Shown piece after piece: positions 24,264 through 38,504 of a stretch of DNA of 64,000 nucleotides (position 1 is the stretch's first letter; each line of letters opens with the position of its first letter). The DNA is from Pseudomonas tructae (lineage in GTDB: Bacteria; Pseudomonadota; Gammaproteobacteria; Pseudomonadales; Pseudomonadaceae). The stretch spans positions 2,366,501 to 2,430,500 of the forward strand of contig NZ_CP035952.1 in the NCBI RefSeq assembly GCF_004214895.1, read 5' to 3'. The position numbers were made by a program, and so were the translations under genes. The notes under the pieces were generated by a model that made no database searches, was not told where the DNA came from, and saw only the letters and a list, made by a program, of their open reading frames with translations.

Positions 24264-24698
24264 TTAAACCAGCTCGCGCGACTCGCGAACCATGTCCACG
24301 TGCGGAATGCCTGCCTCGAGGAACTCTTCACTGACCACCTTGAAGCCAAGGCGCTCGTAGAACGGCGTGGCGTGCACCTGGGCGCTGAGCATCTGTTGCT
24401 TGAGGTCGCGGTTCTGCGCCTCGACGATGACTGCCTGCATCAGTGCGTCACCGACCTTCAACCCACGCCAGTCCTTGAGCACCGAGACCCGGCCAATCTG
24501 GCCGTCGGGCAGCAAGCGGGCGGTGCCGATGGCGTAGTCACCCTCCAGGGCCAGGAAGTGCGCGGCGGTGTTGTCGTCGGCATCCCACTCCAGCTCCGGC
24601 GGCACGTTCTGTTCGGCGATGAACACGGCTTCACGAATACGGCGGATGTCGGCGTTGTCTTTCTGCCAGTCGGCAAGACGGACGCGAATCTTATTCAT
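24264..24698 (-). CDS. GNAT-family N-acetyltransferase
   Basis: A 144-residue single-domain acetyltransferase. The acetyl-CoA binding region is visible as IGRVSVLKDWRGLKVGDALM (motif A, with a degenerate R/Q-x-x-G-x-G/A) and the C-terminal ATPFYERLGFKVVSEEF segment is typical of the YjcF/ElaA-like group. The substrate is unknown. The start overlaps the stop of the ribosomal oxygenase gene by 8 bases, so the two are probably co-transcribed and coupled. Confidence 0.88.
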   Translation of the reverse strand: MNKIRVRLADWQKDNADIRRIREAVFIAEQNVPPELEWDADDNTAAHFLALEGDYAIGTARLLPDGQIGRVSVLKDWRGLKVGDALMQAVIVEAQNRDLKQQMLSAQVHATPFYERLGFKVVSEEFLEAGIPHVDMVRESRELV

Positions 24699-25857
24699 TG
24701 GCGAACCCCAGGCTTCCTTGTTTGACCAGTTCGCAGATCAAGGTAATGCCTTGATCGTTTTCAAGCCACTGCTCAAGGTTTTCAATATGCAACGCGTCGG
24801 CGGCGCAAATCAGCTTCAGCAGTTCGCGCAGCTCGCCCGACAGCAGGCGGCTCTGGCCGCTGGCGAACAGCAGCAGGTTGTCATCGACTTCCGACCAGGC
24901 CAGGCGCGCGCTCGGGTTGCGGATCAGGATCGCGCCCTCGGCCAGGCTCTCGATCAGCTCGGCTTCGTCCAGCGCCTCACCGCTGACCAGCTCCGGGTAA
25001 CGCGGCTCGGTCATGAACTGGCCAAACCAGGTCAATAGCAGGCGCTCGTCACCCATGTGCTCGGTGAGCAGTTTTTTCAGGCGGTCGAGGGCGTCGTGCT
25101 GGATCTGGTGCGGGTCGCTGACCGGCTCGGCATCGGCGTCGGTGTAACGCTCTTCGTCAGGCAGGAACTGGCTGAGGAAGTCGGTGAAGTGGGTCAGTAC
25201 TTCAGCGGCGCCTGGCGCGCGGAAGCCCACCGAGTAGGTCAGGCAGTCATCTTCGGCGATACCGTAATGGGCCAGGCGTGGTGGCAGGTAGAGCATGTCG
25301 CCCGGTTCCAGGGTCCACTCGCCGCTCTGCTCGAATTCGGCGAGGATGCGCAGGTCGGCGTGCTCGAGCAGCGGGCTGTCGCTGTCGCACATCTGGCCGA
25401 TCTTCCAGTTGCGCTTGCCCTGGCCTTGCAGCAGGAACACGTCGTAGTTGTCGAAGTGCGGGCCGACGCTGCCACCTGGCGCTGCGTAGCTGATCATCAC
25501 ATCGTCGATGCGCCAGCTGGGCAGGAAGCGAAAGTGCTCAAGCAACTCGCCGACTTCCGGGACGAACTGATCCACTGCTTGCACCAGCAGGGTCCAGTCG
25601 CGCTCAGGCAGGGTGCTGAAAGCGTCTTCTTCGAACGGGCCGCGGCGCAGTTCCCATGGACGCTCGCCGTGCTCGATAACCAGGCGCGATTCGACTTCTT
25701 CTTCCAGGGCCAGGCCGGCCAGTTCGTCGGCGTCGATCGGGCTTTCGAAGTCGGGGAAGGCCTGGCGTACCAGCAGGGGCTTTTTCTGCCAGTAGTCGCG
25801 CATGAATTCGCGGGCAGTGAGGCCGCCCAGAAGCTGCAGAGGAGTATCAGGATTCAT
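24691..25857 (-). CDS. roxA: JmjC/cupin ribosomal oxygenase (RoxA/YcfD-like)
   Basis: A 2-oxoglutarate- and Fe(II)-dependent oxygenase; YcfD of E. coli hydroxylates an arginine of ribosomal protein L16. The 388-residue product shows the metal ligands His134 and Asp136 (GPHFDNYD) and the distal His197 (LPPRLAHYG), with the WxIG and FLLQGQGKRNW core strands of the JmjC fold. Length fits YcfD (about 373). It lies downstream of purB on the same strand, separated by the purB terminator. Confidence 0.9.
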   Translation of the reverse strand: MNPDTPLQLLGGLTAREFMRDYWQKKPLLVRQAFPDFESPIDADELAGLALEEEVESRLVIEHGERPWELRRGPFEEDAFSTLPERDWTLLVQAVDQFVPEVGELLEHFRFLPSWRIDDVMISYAAPGGSVGPHFDNYDVFLLQGQGKRNWKIGQMCDSDSPLLEHADLRILAEFEQSGEWTLEPGDMLYLPPRLAHYGIAEDDCLTYSVGFRAPGAAEVLTHFTDFLSQFLPDEERYTDADAEPVSDPHQIQHDALDRLKKLLTEHMGDERLLLTWFGQFMTEPRYPELVSGEALDEAELIESLAEGAILIRNPSARLAWSEVDDNLLLFASGQSRLLSGELRELLKLICAADALHIENLEQWLENDQGITLICELVKQGSLGFANE

Positions 25858-25896
25858 GTGTAACCTATTGAAAAAAAGTAATTTTCTTTCTGGAAT

Positions 25897-25923
25897 AAAA
25901 ACGCCCGGCTGAGCCGGGCGTTT
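25897..25923 (-). terminator. rho-independent terminator of purB
   Basis: A stem ACGCCCGGCT / AGCCGGGCGT lies just after the purB stop codon. On the minus strand it is followed by a T-rich stretch (TTTTATTCC). Confidence 0.85.
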
Positions 25924-25939
25924 ACGCGCAGGGCGCAGA

Positions 25940-27424
<1,485 letters not shown>

Positions 27425-27425
27425 T

Positions 27426-27495
27426 CATCGCGGGGCAAGCCTGCTCCCACAGCGTTGGAGTGAATACCTGTGGGAGCGGGCTTGCCCCGCGATGC
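27426..27495. repeat. inverted pair of REP elements
   Basis: Two opposed REP cores with a spacer of about 25 bases lie between the hflD stop and purB. The left copy has a C-to-T change in its core (GCCTGC). Confidence 0.9.
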
Positions 27496-27498
27496 TTT

Positions 27499-28119
27499 TC
27501 AGCCACGCAGCATCGGATACAGCTCTTTAAGCAATTTGCGCCGGCTCACCACCAATTGCCAGCGATGCCCGCCCAGCTGTCGCCACAGGCGCGCGGCGCG
27601 GATGCCGGCCAGCAGCAGGGCGCGAATCTTCGAGGCATTGCTGGGCTGCTGCAGGTGGCGCATGTCGCCGTGCACCTGAATCCGCTGGCGCAGGGTACTC
27701 AGGGTGTCCTGGTACAGGGCGCCGCTGGAAGCGATGACGTTTTCATGCACCAGGCCGAAATGCTCGGCCTGGGACTGGATCTGCGGCAGGCGGTTGCCGA
27801 TCACGTCGAGCATGTCGCCACGTTTGGCCAGTTGGCGCTCCAGGCCCAGCATCGACAGCGCATAACGCAGCGGCTCGCGCTGCAGGCTGCCCGGGTCGCG
27901 CTCCAGGGCGCTTGCCAGGGCGCGGTAGCCGTCGCGCAGGTTCAGATCGTCGCCGCCGAATACCTCGAGGGTATCCTTGGGGTCGCGCACCAGCAAACTG
28001 CCGAGCATGCAGCCAAGGTTGGCCTCGCTGGCCTGGCCGGTACGGGCAATACGGTCAACCAGCACTGCGGCCTGAAACACGCCACCCAAGGCAATCAACT
28101 GTTCTTGCATGGCATTCAT
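27499..28119 (-). CDS. hflD: HflD-family protein (lysogenization regulator homologue)
   Basis: A 206-residue helical protein with the family blocks [37 protein letters not shown] and [22 protein letters not shown]. In E. coli HflD associates with the membrane and binds phage lambda CII; the ancestral role is unknown. The ATG at 28119 overlaps the mnmA stop by four bases (ATGA at 28116-28119), which decides the start and implies coupling. The mnmA-hflD-purB order is conserved in gammaproteobacteria. Confidence 0.93.
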   Translation of the reverse strand: MNAMQEQLIALGGVFQAAVLVDRIARTGQASEANLGCMLGSLLVRDPKDTLEVFGGDDLNLRDGYRALASALERDPGSLQREPLRYALSMLGLERQLAKRGDMLDVIGNRLPQIQSQAEHFGLVHENVIASSGALYQDTLSTLRQRIQVHGDMRHLQQPSNASKIRALLLAGIRAARLWRQLGGHRWQLVVSRRKLLKELYPMLRG

Positions 28120-29240
28120 GCGCGGGCGCTCCACGGCTCGGCGGTTTCGATCACACCGCCGCCGAGGCAGATTTCGCCATCATAGAACACCACCGACTGA
28201 CCCGGGGTCACCGCCCGTTGTGGTTCGTCGAACACCGCGCGGTAGCCGTTCGGGGTTTGTTCCAGGGTGCAGTCCTGATCGCTCTGGCGGTAGCGCACCT
28301 TGGCGGTCAGGCGCCGTGGGCTGGACAGGTCGATCGGGTTGACCCAGAAAATCTCCGATGCCAGCAGGGCGCGGGAGAACAGCCACGGGTGTTCGTTGCC
28401 CTGGCCGACCACCAGCACGTTGCGGGCCAGGTCCTTTTCCAGCACGTACCACGGCTCGTCGCCTGCGTCTTTCAGGCCGCCAATGCCCAGGCCCTGGCGC
28501 TGGCCGATAGTGTGGTACATCAGGCCATGATGGCGGCCGATGACTTCGCCGTCGGTGGTCTGGATCTCGCCGGGCTGGGCCGGCAGGTATTGCTTGAGGA
28601 AGTCGCTGAAGCGGCGCTCGCCGATAAAGCAGATACCGGTGGAGTCTTTCTTCTTTGCCGTGGCCAGGCCGTGTTTCTCGGCGATGGCACGGACTTCGGG
28701 CTTCTCCAGCTCGCCGACCGGGAACAGGGTGCGGGCGATTTCCTTGCCGCCGACGGCGTGCAGGAAGTAGCTCTGGTCCTTGTTCGGGTCCAGGCCCTTG
28801 AGCAGCTCGGTACGGCCGTCGGTGTCGCGGCGGCGCACATAGTGGCCGGTGGCGATCAGGTCGGCACCGAGCATCAGGGCGTAGTCGAGGAAGGCCTTGA
28901 ACTTGATTTCGCGGTTGCACAGGATGTCCGGGTTCGGCGTGCGCCCGGCCTTGTACTCTTCGAGGAAATGCTCGAAGACGTGATCCCAGTACTCGGCGGC
29001 GAAGTTGGCGGTATGCAGCTTGATGCCGATGCGATCGCACACGGCCTGGGCGTCGGCCAGGTCTTCGCGGGCGGTGCAGTATTCGGTGCCGTCGTCCTCT
29101 TCCCAGTTCTTCATGAACAGGCCTTCCACCTGGTAGCCCTGCTCCATCAGCAGGAGGGCGGAGACGGAAGAGTCCACGCCGCCGGACATGCCGACGATGA
29201 CGCGGGTCTTTGCGGGTTCGTAAAGGGCTGGACTGGTCAT
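28116..29240 (-). CDS. mnmA: tRNA-specific 2-thiouridylase MnmA
   Basis: Adds sulfur to uridine 34 of tRNA-Lys, -Glu and -Gln using ATP and a persulfide. The PP-loop SGGVDS is at residues 19-24, and the two catalytic cysteines are Cys108 (LCNREIKF) and Cys204 ([12 protein letters not shown]). Its 374 residues match the family. It receives sulfur from the TusBCD-TusE relay, whose genes are also in this window (54899-56283). Confidence 0.97.
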   Translation of the reverse strand: MTSPALYEPAKTRVIVGMSGGVDSSVSALLLMEQGYQVEGLFMKNWEEDDGTEYCTAREDLADAQAVCDRIGIKLHTANFAAEYWDHVFEHFLEEYKAGRTPNPDILCNREIKFKAFLDYALMLGADLIATGHYVRRRDTDGRTELLKGLDPNKDQSYFLHAVGGKEIARTLFPVGELEKPEVRAIAEKHGLATAKKKDSTGICFIGERRFSDFLKQYLPAQPGEIQTTDGEVIGRHHGLMYHTIGQRQGLGIGGLKDAGDEPWYVLEKDLARNVLVVGQGNEHPWLFSRALLASEIFWVNPIDLSSPRRLTAKVRYRQSDQDCTLEQTPNGYRAVFDEPQRAVTPGQSVVFYDGEICLGGGVIETAEPWSARA

Positions 29241-29310
29241 AGGTACCGGCTGTGTATCTGGAAAAAGACAACGATTCTATCAGGCTGCGGCCGTCAAGGC
29301 ATCGTCGCTG

Positions 29311-29751
29311 TCAGTCGCGGATCAACGCCAGGCTGTGCAGCGGGCCGGCCAGGTAGTCGTCGATGCAGCGCGGCACCAGCTCGCTGCGCCAGCGTCCGGG
29401 GTCTGCCAGCAGCTCGTCGCGGGTCAGCCAAGCGGCGCGGACGATGTCGCTGTCAAGGGCGCGCTCGGGGTGATGTTTGCGGGGGCGGCCGGCGAAGCAC
29501 ACGCGTTGGTAGGTCACACCATTGCTCGGGGCGGTATAGAGGTAGATGCCGACCACGCCGGTCAGTTCGACCTCCCAGGCGGTTTCTTCAAGGGTTTCAC
29601 GCAGGGCGGCCTCAAGCAGGGTTTCGTTGGCTTCCAGGTGGCCGGCCGGCTGGTTGTAGACGTGCTTGCCGGCCTTGAATTCCTCGACCAGCAGGAAGCG
29701 GCCCTGGTCTTCGATGATGGTGGCGACGGTGATGTGCGGTTGCCAGGTCAT
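29311..29751 (-). CDS. nudJ: NUDIX hydrolase (NudJ-like phosphatase)
   Basis: A 146-residue NUDIX protein with an intact box GHLEANETLLEAALRETLEETAWEV (GX5EX7REXXEEXG). NudJ of E. coli hydrolyses nucleoside tri- and diphosphates and HMP-pyrophosphate. I chose the ATG at 29751 (MTWQPHITVATI), which fits the family start; an in-frame upstream ATG would add 22 residues. It stands just upstream of mnmA on the same strand, as in other pseudomonads and enterobacteria. Confidence 0.88.
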   Translation of the reverse strand: MTWQPHITVATIIEDQGRFLLVEEFKAGKHVYNQPAGHLEANETLLEAALRETLEETAWEVELTGVVGIYLYTAPSNGVTYQRVCFAGRPRKHHPERALDSDIVRAAWLTRDELLADPGRWRSELVPRCIDDYLAGPLHSLALIRD

Positions 29752-29842
29752 GGGCATCTCCCGGGTCTGGAGTAGGGCCAGCGAGCTTAACCGCTCTCGC
29801 TGGCTTGGGAGTAGCACACAAGCTGTTTTGCAATGCTTACGA

Positions 29843-32800
29843 TCAGGTTCGTCGCGAGGGTCCGGGCTGCGGTTCGTTGTCCTGGCCCGCCTGGCTCAAC
29901 AGGATATCCCTGGTCAGGTCGAGCTTGGCCTGATTCACCAATCGTAGCAGCGCACCATAGGCTGCGCGGACCTGTTCGTCGTTGAAACTGAGGTCGGCGG
30001 GCAGCTCGAAGAAAGGGGGTAATCGACCGCTGTCAACCAGCACGCGATGCAGATGTTGTCGTTCGGTATCGTTCAGGGTAGGGGGTAGCACATCAGTATC
30101 GCCCATGGCATCCAGGTATTCGCCGATGCGATCGCGCCAGCGGTAAATGACTGCGACGCGCGGGGCGTAGGCATAGTCGAGATAGCGTTGCCAATAGGGC
30201 TGGTCAAGCAGGTAGGCAGGTAGCAGGTTCGGCTGGTCGGCGAGCACGGCCGCCTCGCCATCGTCGAGCATGGCTTGCGTGATCCAGCGGGTGGAAGTGG
30301 TGTGCACCTGTACGACAGGCTGGTTGCGTAATCTCAAGCGCTCGGCCAAAGCGATGCGAAAGTACAACTCCACTTCTGCGTCATCAACGGTATGCCCTTG
30401 TTGTTGCCAGGTCTCGAAGTTTTGGGTGACATAGTGGTCGAGGCGGTGCGCTCGCCAATGGCTGGTGCCCAGGTCAAGCAACGCCGCGGTGGCCGATTCG
30501 TCGGTGTGTTCTTGCAGGATTCGATCGGCTTCGGCCAGGGTTTCAAGTTGAGAGAATACCAAGGCATCAAGGTCAACGCAGTTAACCGCTTCGGCAGCCG
30601 TTTCGTAAAGCGCGTCGCGCAACTGCGTGGAAAGTGCGCCGCGGATCACGGCCTGTATCCGTTGCAGCATGGCGGCACCGAGAATGCGAGCCTGTCTGGA
30701 GTAGTGGATGCGCAGTAGCAGAGAGAAGAACTCGGCCCGTCTTGGATCCGTGCCGTTGACCAGCCTTGACACCTGTTCCTGCTCCGTGGCGGACATGCCG
30801 GTGAGCAGTTTCGCCGTGTCCGTTTGCCAGTTTGCATCAGGTAGCAAAACGTGCTCGTCGGAGTCATCGGAGCTGGTGTGGTCATCGCTATCGCTTGTGC
30901 TGTCGAGCCAGTCGATGACGATACCCGCCTCCCTTCGCTCCTGCAGGAAGCGCGTACGTACGGGGAGTGGCAGTGAACCCCAGAACATGTGCAGGCCGCG
31001 TATGGCGCCCGCTCCCACGGGCACGTCGCTGATTTCCATATGCCTGAGGTTGACGCAATGAATCCTGGGCAGCCGTTCAAGGCCGTTGGGCCACTGCGTG
31101 AGCAGTGTCTGCGGGGTGGACAGGTCGAGTTCTTCCAGTGCCAGCATCCTGCTGACGTCCGGTGTCAGGCCCAGCGGATTGCGCGAAAGATTCAGGCGGC
31201 GCAGGCCCACCAGGCCGGCCAGGTCCTGGATGTCCTGGGGGCTGAGCGTTATGTCATTCGAGTTCAGTTCCAGGGTGTGCAACGCTGGCAGATTGGCCAG
31301 CTGGGCAAACACGCCGGGATCAAACCGGGCGCTTGAAGCGCGTATCTCCAAACTGCGCAGGGTTCGTATGGAGGTGATGTAGGCCATCTGTTCGACAGTC
31401 CAGCTGTGCAGGGTGTTGTTTATGTCATTGAGCCAAAGGTGCTCCAGCTGCGGCAGGCTGGCCAGTGGGCTCAGTGCGCTGGGCGCAAGCCGGGTCCGCG
31501 ACAGGTCCAGGCGGCGTAGCCGTTGCAGCGTGCCAAGGGCGGGAGGCAACGCTTGCAGGGGGAGATCGCTGAGGTCCATTGTCTGCAAGTTTGGCAGGTT
31601 GCCCAGGAAGGCGTCAGGGATATGGGTAATCTGTGTACTTTGCACGATCAACTGATTGACGGCAGGCAGGCGAACCGGCAGGGGCGGCAGCTCGTCCAAT
31701 GCCTCATCGTTCAGGTGCACCGGGTGCTGGCTCAGGGTGATGCGTGCTTCCCATCCGGCCAGCAGTCTATCGGCGGCGCGCCGACGGGCCGATCGGCGAT
31801 TCTCTGGCCCAGCCTGGGCGACCCAGTTGTCAAACGTACGATGCAGCAGTGCACGTTCATCTTCCAGTTGCCGTGTTAGTTCGCTAATGGATACATCGCT
31901 GCGCAGCATCTGCGCAATGAAGTCTTCGACCACCGCGGTCCGGTGCCTGAAGATGGACACTGGATCTGCAGTGGTGAGCAAGCGTACAAGGCGGTCCCGA
32001 ATAGGCTCATGGCCGAACAACCGGTTGCTTGCCAGGGCATCGGGGGCGCGGTAGGTGGCTTCGGCGGCCGGAGCAACCAGCCAGCGCCGGCGCACAGGCA
32101 GGTCAAGCAGCAGGGCTGCGCGCAGCGGGCGCGCCGTGGCTAGCTCCCGCAACTGCTGGTGCAAGCGCTCGGCTTCGTTCAGGCCAAACCCAAGTTGGCT
32201 GCGTTGAGTGCCGTTCAAGGCATACAGCAGGCTACGGTAGAAGCCGTACTCGCTCCTGTCCTGGGCCAGGAGTACTTGATCGTTGTCTACGGTGAACCAG
32301 CCTTCGTCCTCGTCCTGATAGATCACGGTGCTTTCGACGTCGGTTACACCCAAACTGGCCAGCACTGGCCCGAAACGCCCGCCTTCTCGCAACAACAGCG
32401 CGGCACCGGGTGGCCAACCAGGCAAGAATTCCATCAGGCGCACCGCCAGAATCCAAGTGTCCTGGTTACTGCAGCAGGGCTGCATGAATCCGTCCAGCGC
32501 CTGCGTCAACCGTCCTTGCTCAGCGCTTTCCTGGGCTAGCTCGGCCATAGGCAGGGGTAGGGGATTGCCCTGGTTCAGTTCCCTGGCTACGTGTTCTCGA
32601 TTTTCATCAAGGAGCTGCTGGGCCAGGAGCAGCGGCATGTCCGGATAGCGCCGGCGCAGCTCCAGGACGGTAGCGTCAGGCGCGATCTGGGCCAGCTCAA
32701 AGCGATGCTCGTGGATGCCGCGGATCAGTCGTGGCAGCCAGCGGACGAACAGGCTGGGGGGCGGCGCGTTGCAGCTCGCGTCGCATTGTCCTTGAGGGGA

Positions 32801-34453
32801 TGGGGTGGGGTCGTCTGCATTACGCCGGACCCTTTTCGCATTGACAGCCTCGTAAAAGGACGTGACGACGTTTGCCTCGAAGCCGGCGGGCAATGGTTTC
32901 CCTTGCTTCAGCAGCTCAATAGCCATCGTTGTCTCATTACGCGCTCGTTCACGGGCAAGGGCATACCGGAGCAGGGCAGGTGTGGGTTGGTTGAGTTGAT
33001 AGACGCGGCGCAATTGTGCGTTAGTCACGCCACTGACCCGTCCCAGCAGCAGTAAGCGCTCGTCGCTAATGTCGAGCGTCAGGGGGCCCAGCCTTCGTAG
33101 CAGTGCCAATCGCCCCCAGTACTCCGGCCGCTCCAGACTGTGGTGCCAGGCGCCGGCGCCATTGTGATAGAGCTTGGGGCTATAGGCCTGGGTATTGACT
33201 GCCGTGCGGATGCACCAACTGCCCGGGGCGTATTCGTTGACCCGATAGAACGCATCATTGATGAGAATAGCCTTTTCGCTTGCATAGTCATACAAGCCGC
33301 GGGCATCCGGCCCTCCGGCATCATTTTTGTTCAGGGGAAGCCGGTAGGGGCTCAGGTCAGGACGCCAGAATGTATCCCCTTGATCCGTCAGTACAGGATG
33401 CAGGCGGGTGATCCAGTCGGAAGGTGGCAGACCTTCCTCTTCCTCACCCGAACGGATGCCGACGCCGGCACCGATCATCAGGTGCTCCTCGATCATTGAG
33501 GCGAAGCTGGCGTCAAGATTGTCCAGCGCCTGGGCCTGTTTATCGCTCTCCGGCAGCAGGTAGCGGGCATCGTCCAGTAGCCGCTTGACCATTCGTTTCG
33601 AGACATAGGGCCGTAACCCTTGGTCCAGTGGGGTGCAGGTTATCGGAAGGGTGATCAGGGCATCAGGGTCGCGCCAACTGGCGAACACCGTTTGTTGCTG
33701 CGACATGGGGATGAAGCGGCGCATGAAGGCCTGGAACCCGGCGTGCTGCCAGTCGCGTCGGAGGCTTGCGAAAAAATCCGTGCGGGTCTTGTATTGCTTG
33801 AGCGGATGCCGGGGGTGGCCAGGCACGTAGGCAACACAGGGTGCATCGTCCAGGTCAGGGCCGAACACGATGATCTGGTCAAGCTCGACCTTTGCGTTCA
33901 GGTGAAGCGATGATATTTGCGTCAGCGCCGCATTGACGAATGGACCCTTTTGGGTGAATTCGGAAGAACCAGAATCAAAAGTCTCCAGTATCCACTTGAG
34001 GATTGCCTTGCCATCCTTACCCAAGTCGCCCTTGATGGTGGCGATGGTGGCTTCTTCGCGCAGTGTCGCCAGGTAGGCCTGCTGCTTGGCGGCGAGCAGT
34101 GTTGGCGATTCGAGCTGGCGTTTGAGGTAGGACTGGTAGCTTCGGTCGACGTACTCTTGATAGTTGGGGCTCAACGCCTGTTGCTCGTTGATTTTCAAGA
34201 AGATTGCAGGTGTGAAGAGCGGGCGGGAGAGTGTTGATAATGAGCTCTTGGCAAAGTCGTACAAGCTCAGCAGTTTGGAAAAGGCTTGCATGGCTTGCGC
34301 GCGAGCCTGGCGGCCAGTTTTTTGCAGCTCCTGCAGGCGGCGGCGTTGTTCGGGGCTCGCCCGTTGCAACCAGTCAGGCTGTTCTTCGGATTCGAGCGGT
34401 GAAAGCAGGGTGTCGTAATGACGGACGACGGGTTCGGGGTGGGTCGTGGGCAT
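29843..34453 (-). CDS. giant LRR protein with a NEL-type E3 ubiquitin ligase domain (copy 2)
   Basis: A 1536-residue paralogue of the product of 19076-23731 with the same layout. The N-terminal region includes the block CVAYVPGHPRHPLKQY; leucine-rich repeats run from about 930 to 1149 (LRRLDLSRTRL, LRRLNLSRNPL, LEELDLSTPQT); an Asp/Ser-rich linker lies at about 1185-1200; and the C-terminal NEL domain contains the catalytic motif NCVDLD with Cys1292. Both copies place the Cys exactly 245 residues from the C-terminus and end in the same QPGPSRR tail. I chose the ATG at 34453 because it aligns with copy 1. It is a probable eukaryote-directed effector or toxin; the export route is unknown. Confidence 0.85.
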   Translation of the reverse strand: MPTTHPEPVVRHYDTLLSPLESEEQPDWLQRASPEQRRRLQELQKTGRQARAQAMQAFSKLLSLYDFAKSSLSTLSRPLFTPAIFLKINEQQALSPNYQEYVDRSYQSYLKRQLESPTLLAAKQQAYLATLREEATIATIKGDLGKDGKAILKWILETFDSGSSEFTQKGPFVNAALTQISSLHLNAKVELDQIIVFGPDLDDAPCVAYVPGHPRHPLKQYKTRTDFFASLRRDWQHAGFQAFMRRFIPMSQQQTVFASWRDPDALITLPITCTPLDQGLRPYVSKRMVKRLLDDARYLLPESDKQAQALDNLDASFASMIEEHLMIGAGVGIRSGEEEEGLPPSDWITRLHPVLTDQGDTFWRPDLSPYRLPLNKNDAGGPDARGLYDYASEKAILINDAFYRVNEYAPGSWCIRTAVNTQAYSPKLYHNGAGAWHHSLERPEYWGRLALLRRLGPLTLDISDERLLLLGRVSGVTNAQLRRVYQLNQPTPALLRYALARERARNETTMAIELLKQGKPLPAGFEANVVTSFYEAVNAKRVRRNADDPTPSPQGQCDASCNAPPPSLFVRWLPRLIRGIHEHRFELAQIAPDATVLELRRRYPDMPLLLAQQLLDENREHVARELNQGNPLPLPMAELAQESAEQGRLTQALDGFMQPCCSNQDTWILAVRLMEFLPGWPPGAALLLREGGRFGPVLASLGVTDVESTVIYQDEDEGWFTVDNDQVLLAQDRSEYGFYRSLLYALNGTQRSQLGFGLNEAERLHQQLRELATARPLRAALLLDLPVRRRWLVAPAAEATYRAPDALASNRLFGHEPIRDRLVRLLTTADPVSIFRHRTAVVEDFIAQMLRSDVSISELTRQLEDERALLHRTFDNWVAQAGPENRRSARRRAADRLLAGWEARITLSQHPVHLNDEALDELPPLPVRLPAVNQLIVQSTQITHIPDAFLGNLPNLQTMDLSDLPLQALPPALGTLQRLRRLDLSRTRLAPSALSPLASLPQLEHLWLNDINNTLHSWTVEQMAYITSIRTLRSLEIRASSARFDPGVFAQLANLPALHTLELNSNDITLSPQDIQDLAGLVGLRRLNLSRNPLGLTPDVSRMLALEELDLSTPQTLLTQWPNGLERLPRIHCVNLRHMEISDVPVGAGAIRGLHMFWGSLPLPVRTRFLQERREAGIVIDWLDSTSDSDDHTSSDDSDEHVLLPDANWQTDTAKLLTGMSATEQEQVSRLVNGTDPRRAEFFSLLLRIHYSRQARILGAAMLQRIQAVIRGALSTQLRDALYETAAEAVNCVDLDALVFSQLETLAEADRILQEHTDESATAALLDLGTSHWRAHRLDHYVTQNFETWQQQGHTVDDAEVELYFRIALAERLRLRNQPVVQVHTTSTRWITQAMLDDGEAAVLADQPNLLPAYLLDQPYWQRYLDYAYAPRVAVIYRWRDRIGEYLDAMGDTDVLPPTLNDTERQHLHRVLVDSGRLPPFFELPADLSFNDEQVRAAYGALLRLVNQAKLDLTRDILLSQAGQDNEPQPGPSRRT

Positions 34454-34625
34454 GGTGGTTCTTCCGGTTCCGTAGGGGAGGCCCATTACAGTTCGCCGGC
34501 CAGACACTCAGGTAATACATATTACTGGGCAGAGGCTGATGAAAAACAAGCACGTGTTGCTGAACATATCGATGGCCGCTGCGCATACACTGGGCAACTA
34601 TTTCCCCCGTTTCGTGAGTCAGGCC

Positions 34626-35792
34626 ATGTCCGAGCGCAAGAGCAGTTTCGCAACCCGTACCATCCATGCCGGCGAACAATCGGCCTTTGCCGACAACGCC
34701 ATCTTCCCGGCCATCTACACCGCCAGCTCCTTTGCCAAGCGCGGTCTGGACGATCAGCCCGAGTATGCCTACAGCCGGGTGAGCAACCCGACGCGTCACG
34801 CCTACGAGAGCTGCGTGGCCGCCCTTGAAGAGGGCTGTGGCGCGCTGGCCTGTGCCTCGGGTGTGGCGGCCACGGCTACGGTGCTGGAGTTGTTGCCCAA
34901 GGACTCCCATGTCGTGGTGATGAGCGGCGTGTATGGCGGCACCTTCCGTCTGCTGGAAGATTACCGTAGCCGTACGTCAGGGCTGACCACCACGTACATC
35001 GACCTCAACGACCTGCAGGCGGTGGCGGCCGCGATCCAGCCCAATACCCGGCTGATCTGGATCGAATCGCCGACCAACCCCTTGCTCGGCCTGGTCGATA
35101 TTCGCCCGCTGTGCGACCTGGCGCGTGAGCGCGACATCCTCACCTGCATCGACAATACCTTCTGCTCGCCCTGGAACCAGCAGCCGATCACCCTGGGTGT
35201 GGACTTGGTCATGCATTCGGCAAGCAAGTACATCGGCGGTCATTCCGACCTGACCGGTGGCGTGGTGGTGGCGGCCAATCAAGAATTGCTGGGGCGCCTG
35301 CGCAAGATCGGCATGGCGGTGGGGGCGATCCAGGGGCCGTTCGACTGCTACCTGGCCCTGCGTGGCCTGAAGACGCTCGACGTGCGCATGGAGCGCCAGT
35401 GCGCCAATGCCCTCAAGGTCGCCAGCTTCCTGGAAAGCCATCCACAAGTGGAGCAGGTTTACTACCCGGGGCTGCCGAGCCATCCGCAGCATGAGCTGTG
35501 CAAGCGGCAGATGCGCGCCGGCGGCGCGGTGGTGGCGATGAAGATCAAGGGTGACCGGGCCACCGTCAACCGGGTGGTCGAGCAGTTGGAGATTTTTGTG
35601 CTGGCCGACTCGCTCGGTGGAGTGGAGAGCATGATCAACCACTCCTACAGCATGTCGCACAACTCCCTGAGCCATGAGCAGAAGGCGGCGATGGGTATCG
35701 GCGAGAACCTGCTGCGGCTGTCGATGGGTATCGAGGATCATCGCGACTTGATCGCCGACCTCGACAGGGCGCTGCGTTCAGCGGTGGCCTGA
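34626..35792 (+). CDS. trans-sulfuration family PLP-dependent enzyme
   Basis: A fold-type I PLP enzyme of the Cys/Met metabolism family, 388 residues from the ATG at 34626. The PLP lysine is Lys201 (HSASKYIGGHSDLTGG); YSRVSNPT and DNTFCSP are typical. The position that is Cys in methionine gamma-lyase (YGCT) is Gly here (VYGGT), so a cystathionine gamma-lyase, gamma-synthase or beta-lyase role is more likely than methionine gamma-lyase. An in-frame ATG at 34539 with a purine-rich upstream site would add 29 residues. It is divergent from the NEL gene, with only about 170 bases between them. Confidence 0.85.
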   Translation: MSERKSSFATRTIHAGEQSAFADNAIFPAIYTASSFAKRGLDDQPEYAYSRVSNPTRHAYESCVAALEEGCGALACASGVAATATVLELLPKDSHVVVMSGVYGGTFRLLEDYRSRTSGLTTTYIDLNDLQAVAAAIQPNTRLIWIESPTNPLLGLVDIRPLCDLARERDILTCIDNTFCSPWNQQPITLGVDLVMHSASKYIGGHSDLTGGVVVAANQELLGRLRKIGMAVGAIQGPFDCYLALRGLKTLDVRMERQCANALKVASFLESHPQVEQVYYPGLPSHPQHELCKRQMRAGGAVVAMKIKGDRATVNRVVEQLEIFVLADSLGGVESMINHSYSMSHNSLSHEQKAAMGIGENLLRLSMGIEDHRDLIADLDRALRSAVA

Positions 35793-35815
35793 GCGCCAAC
35801 GGGCTGCTGAAACGC

Positions 35816-35844
35816 AGAAGCCCCGGTGCGTGGCCGGGGCTTCT
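35816..35844. terminator. bidirectional terminator between the PLP-enzyme gene and idh
   Basis: A strong stem AGAAGCCCCGG / CCGGGGCTTCT sits between the convergent stops of the PLP-enzyme gene (plus) and idh (minus). T-rich tails are modest on both sides. Confidence 0.7.
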
Positions 35845-35864
35845 GGGGTTACTTCAAGCGAACC

Positions 35865-38504
<2,640 letters not shown>

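Noticed and set aside
34374..34910. 178-codon minus-strand frame upstream of the NEL copy 2 start
   Set aside because: It overlaps the divergent PLP-enzyme gene and its tail is the out-of-frame start of the NEL gene; no motif.
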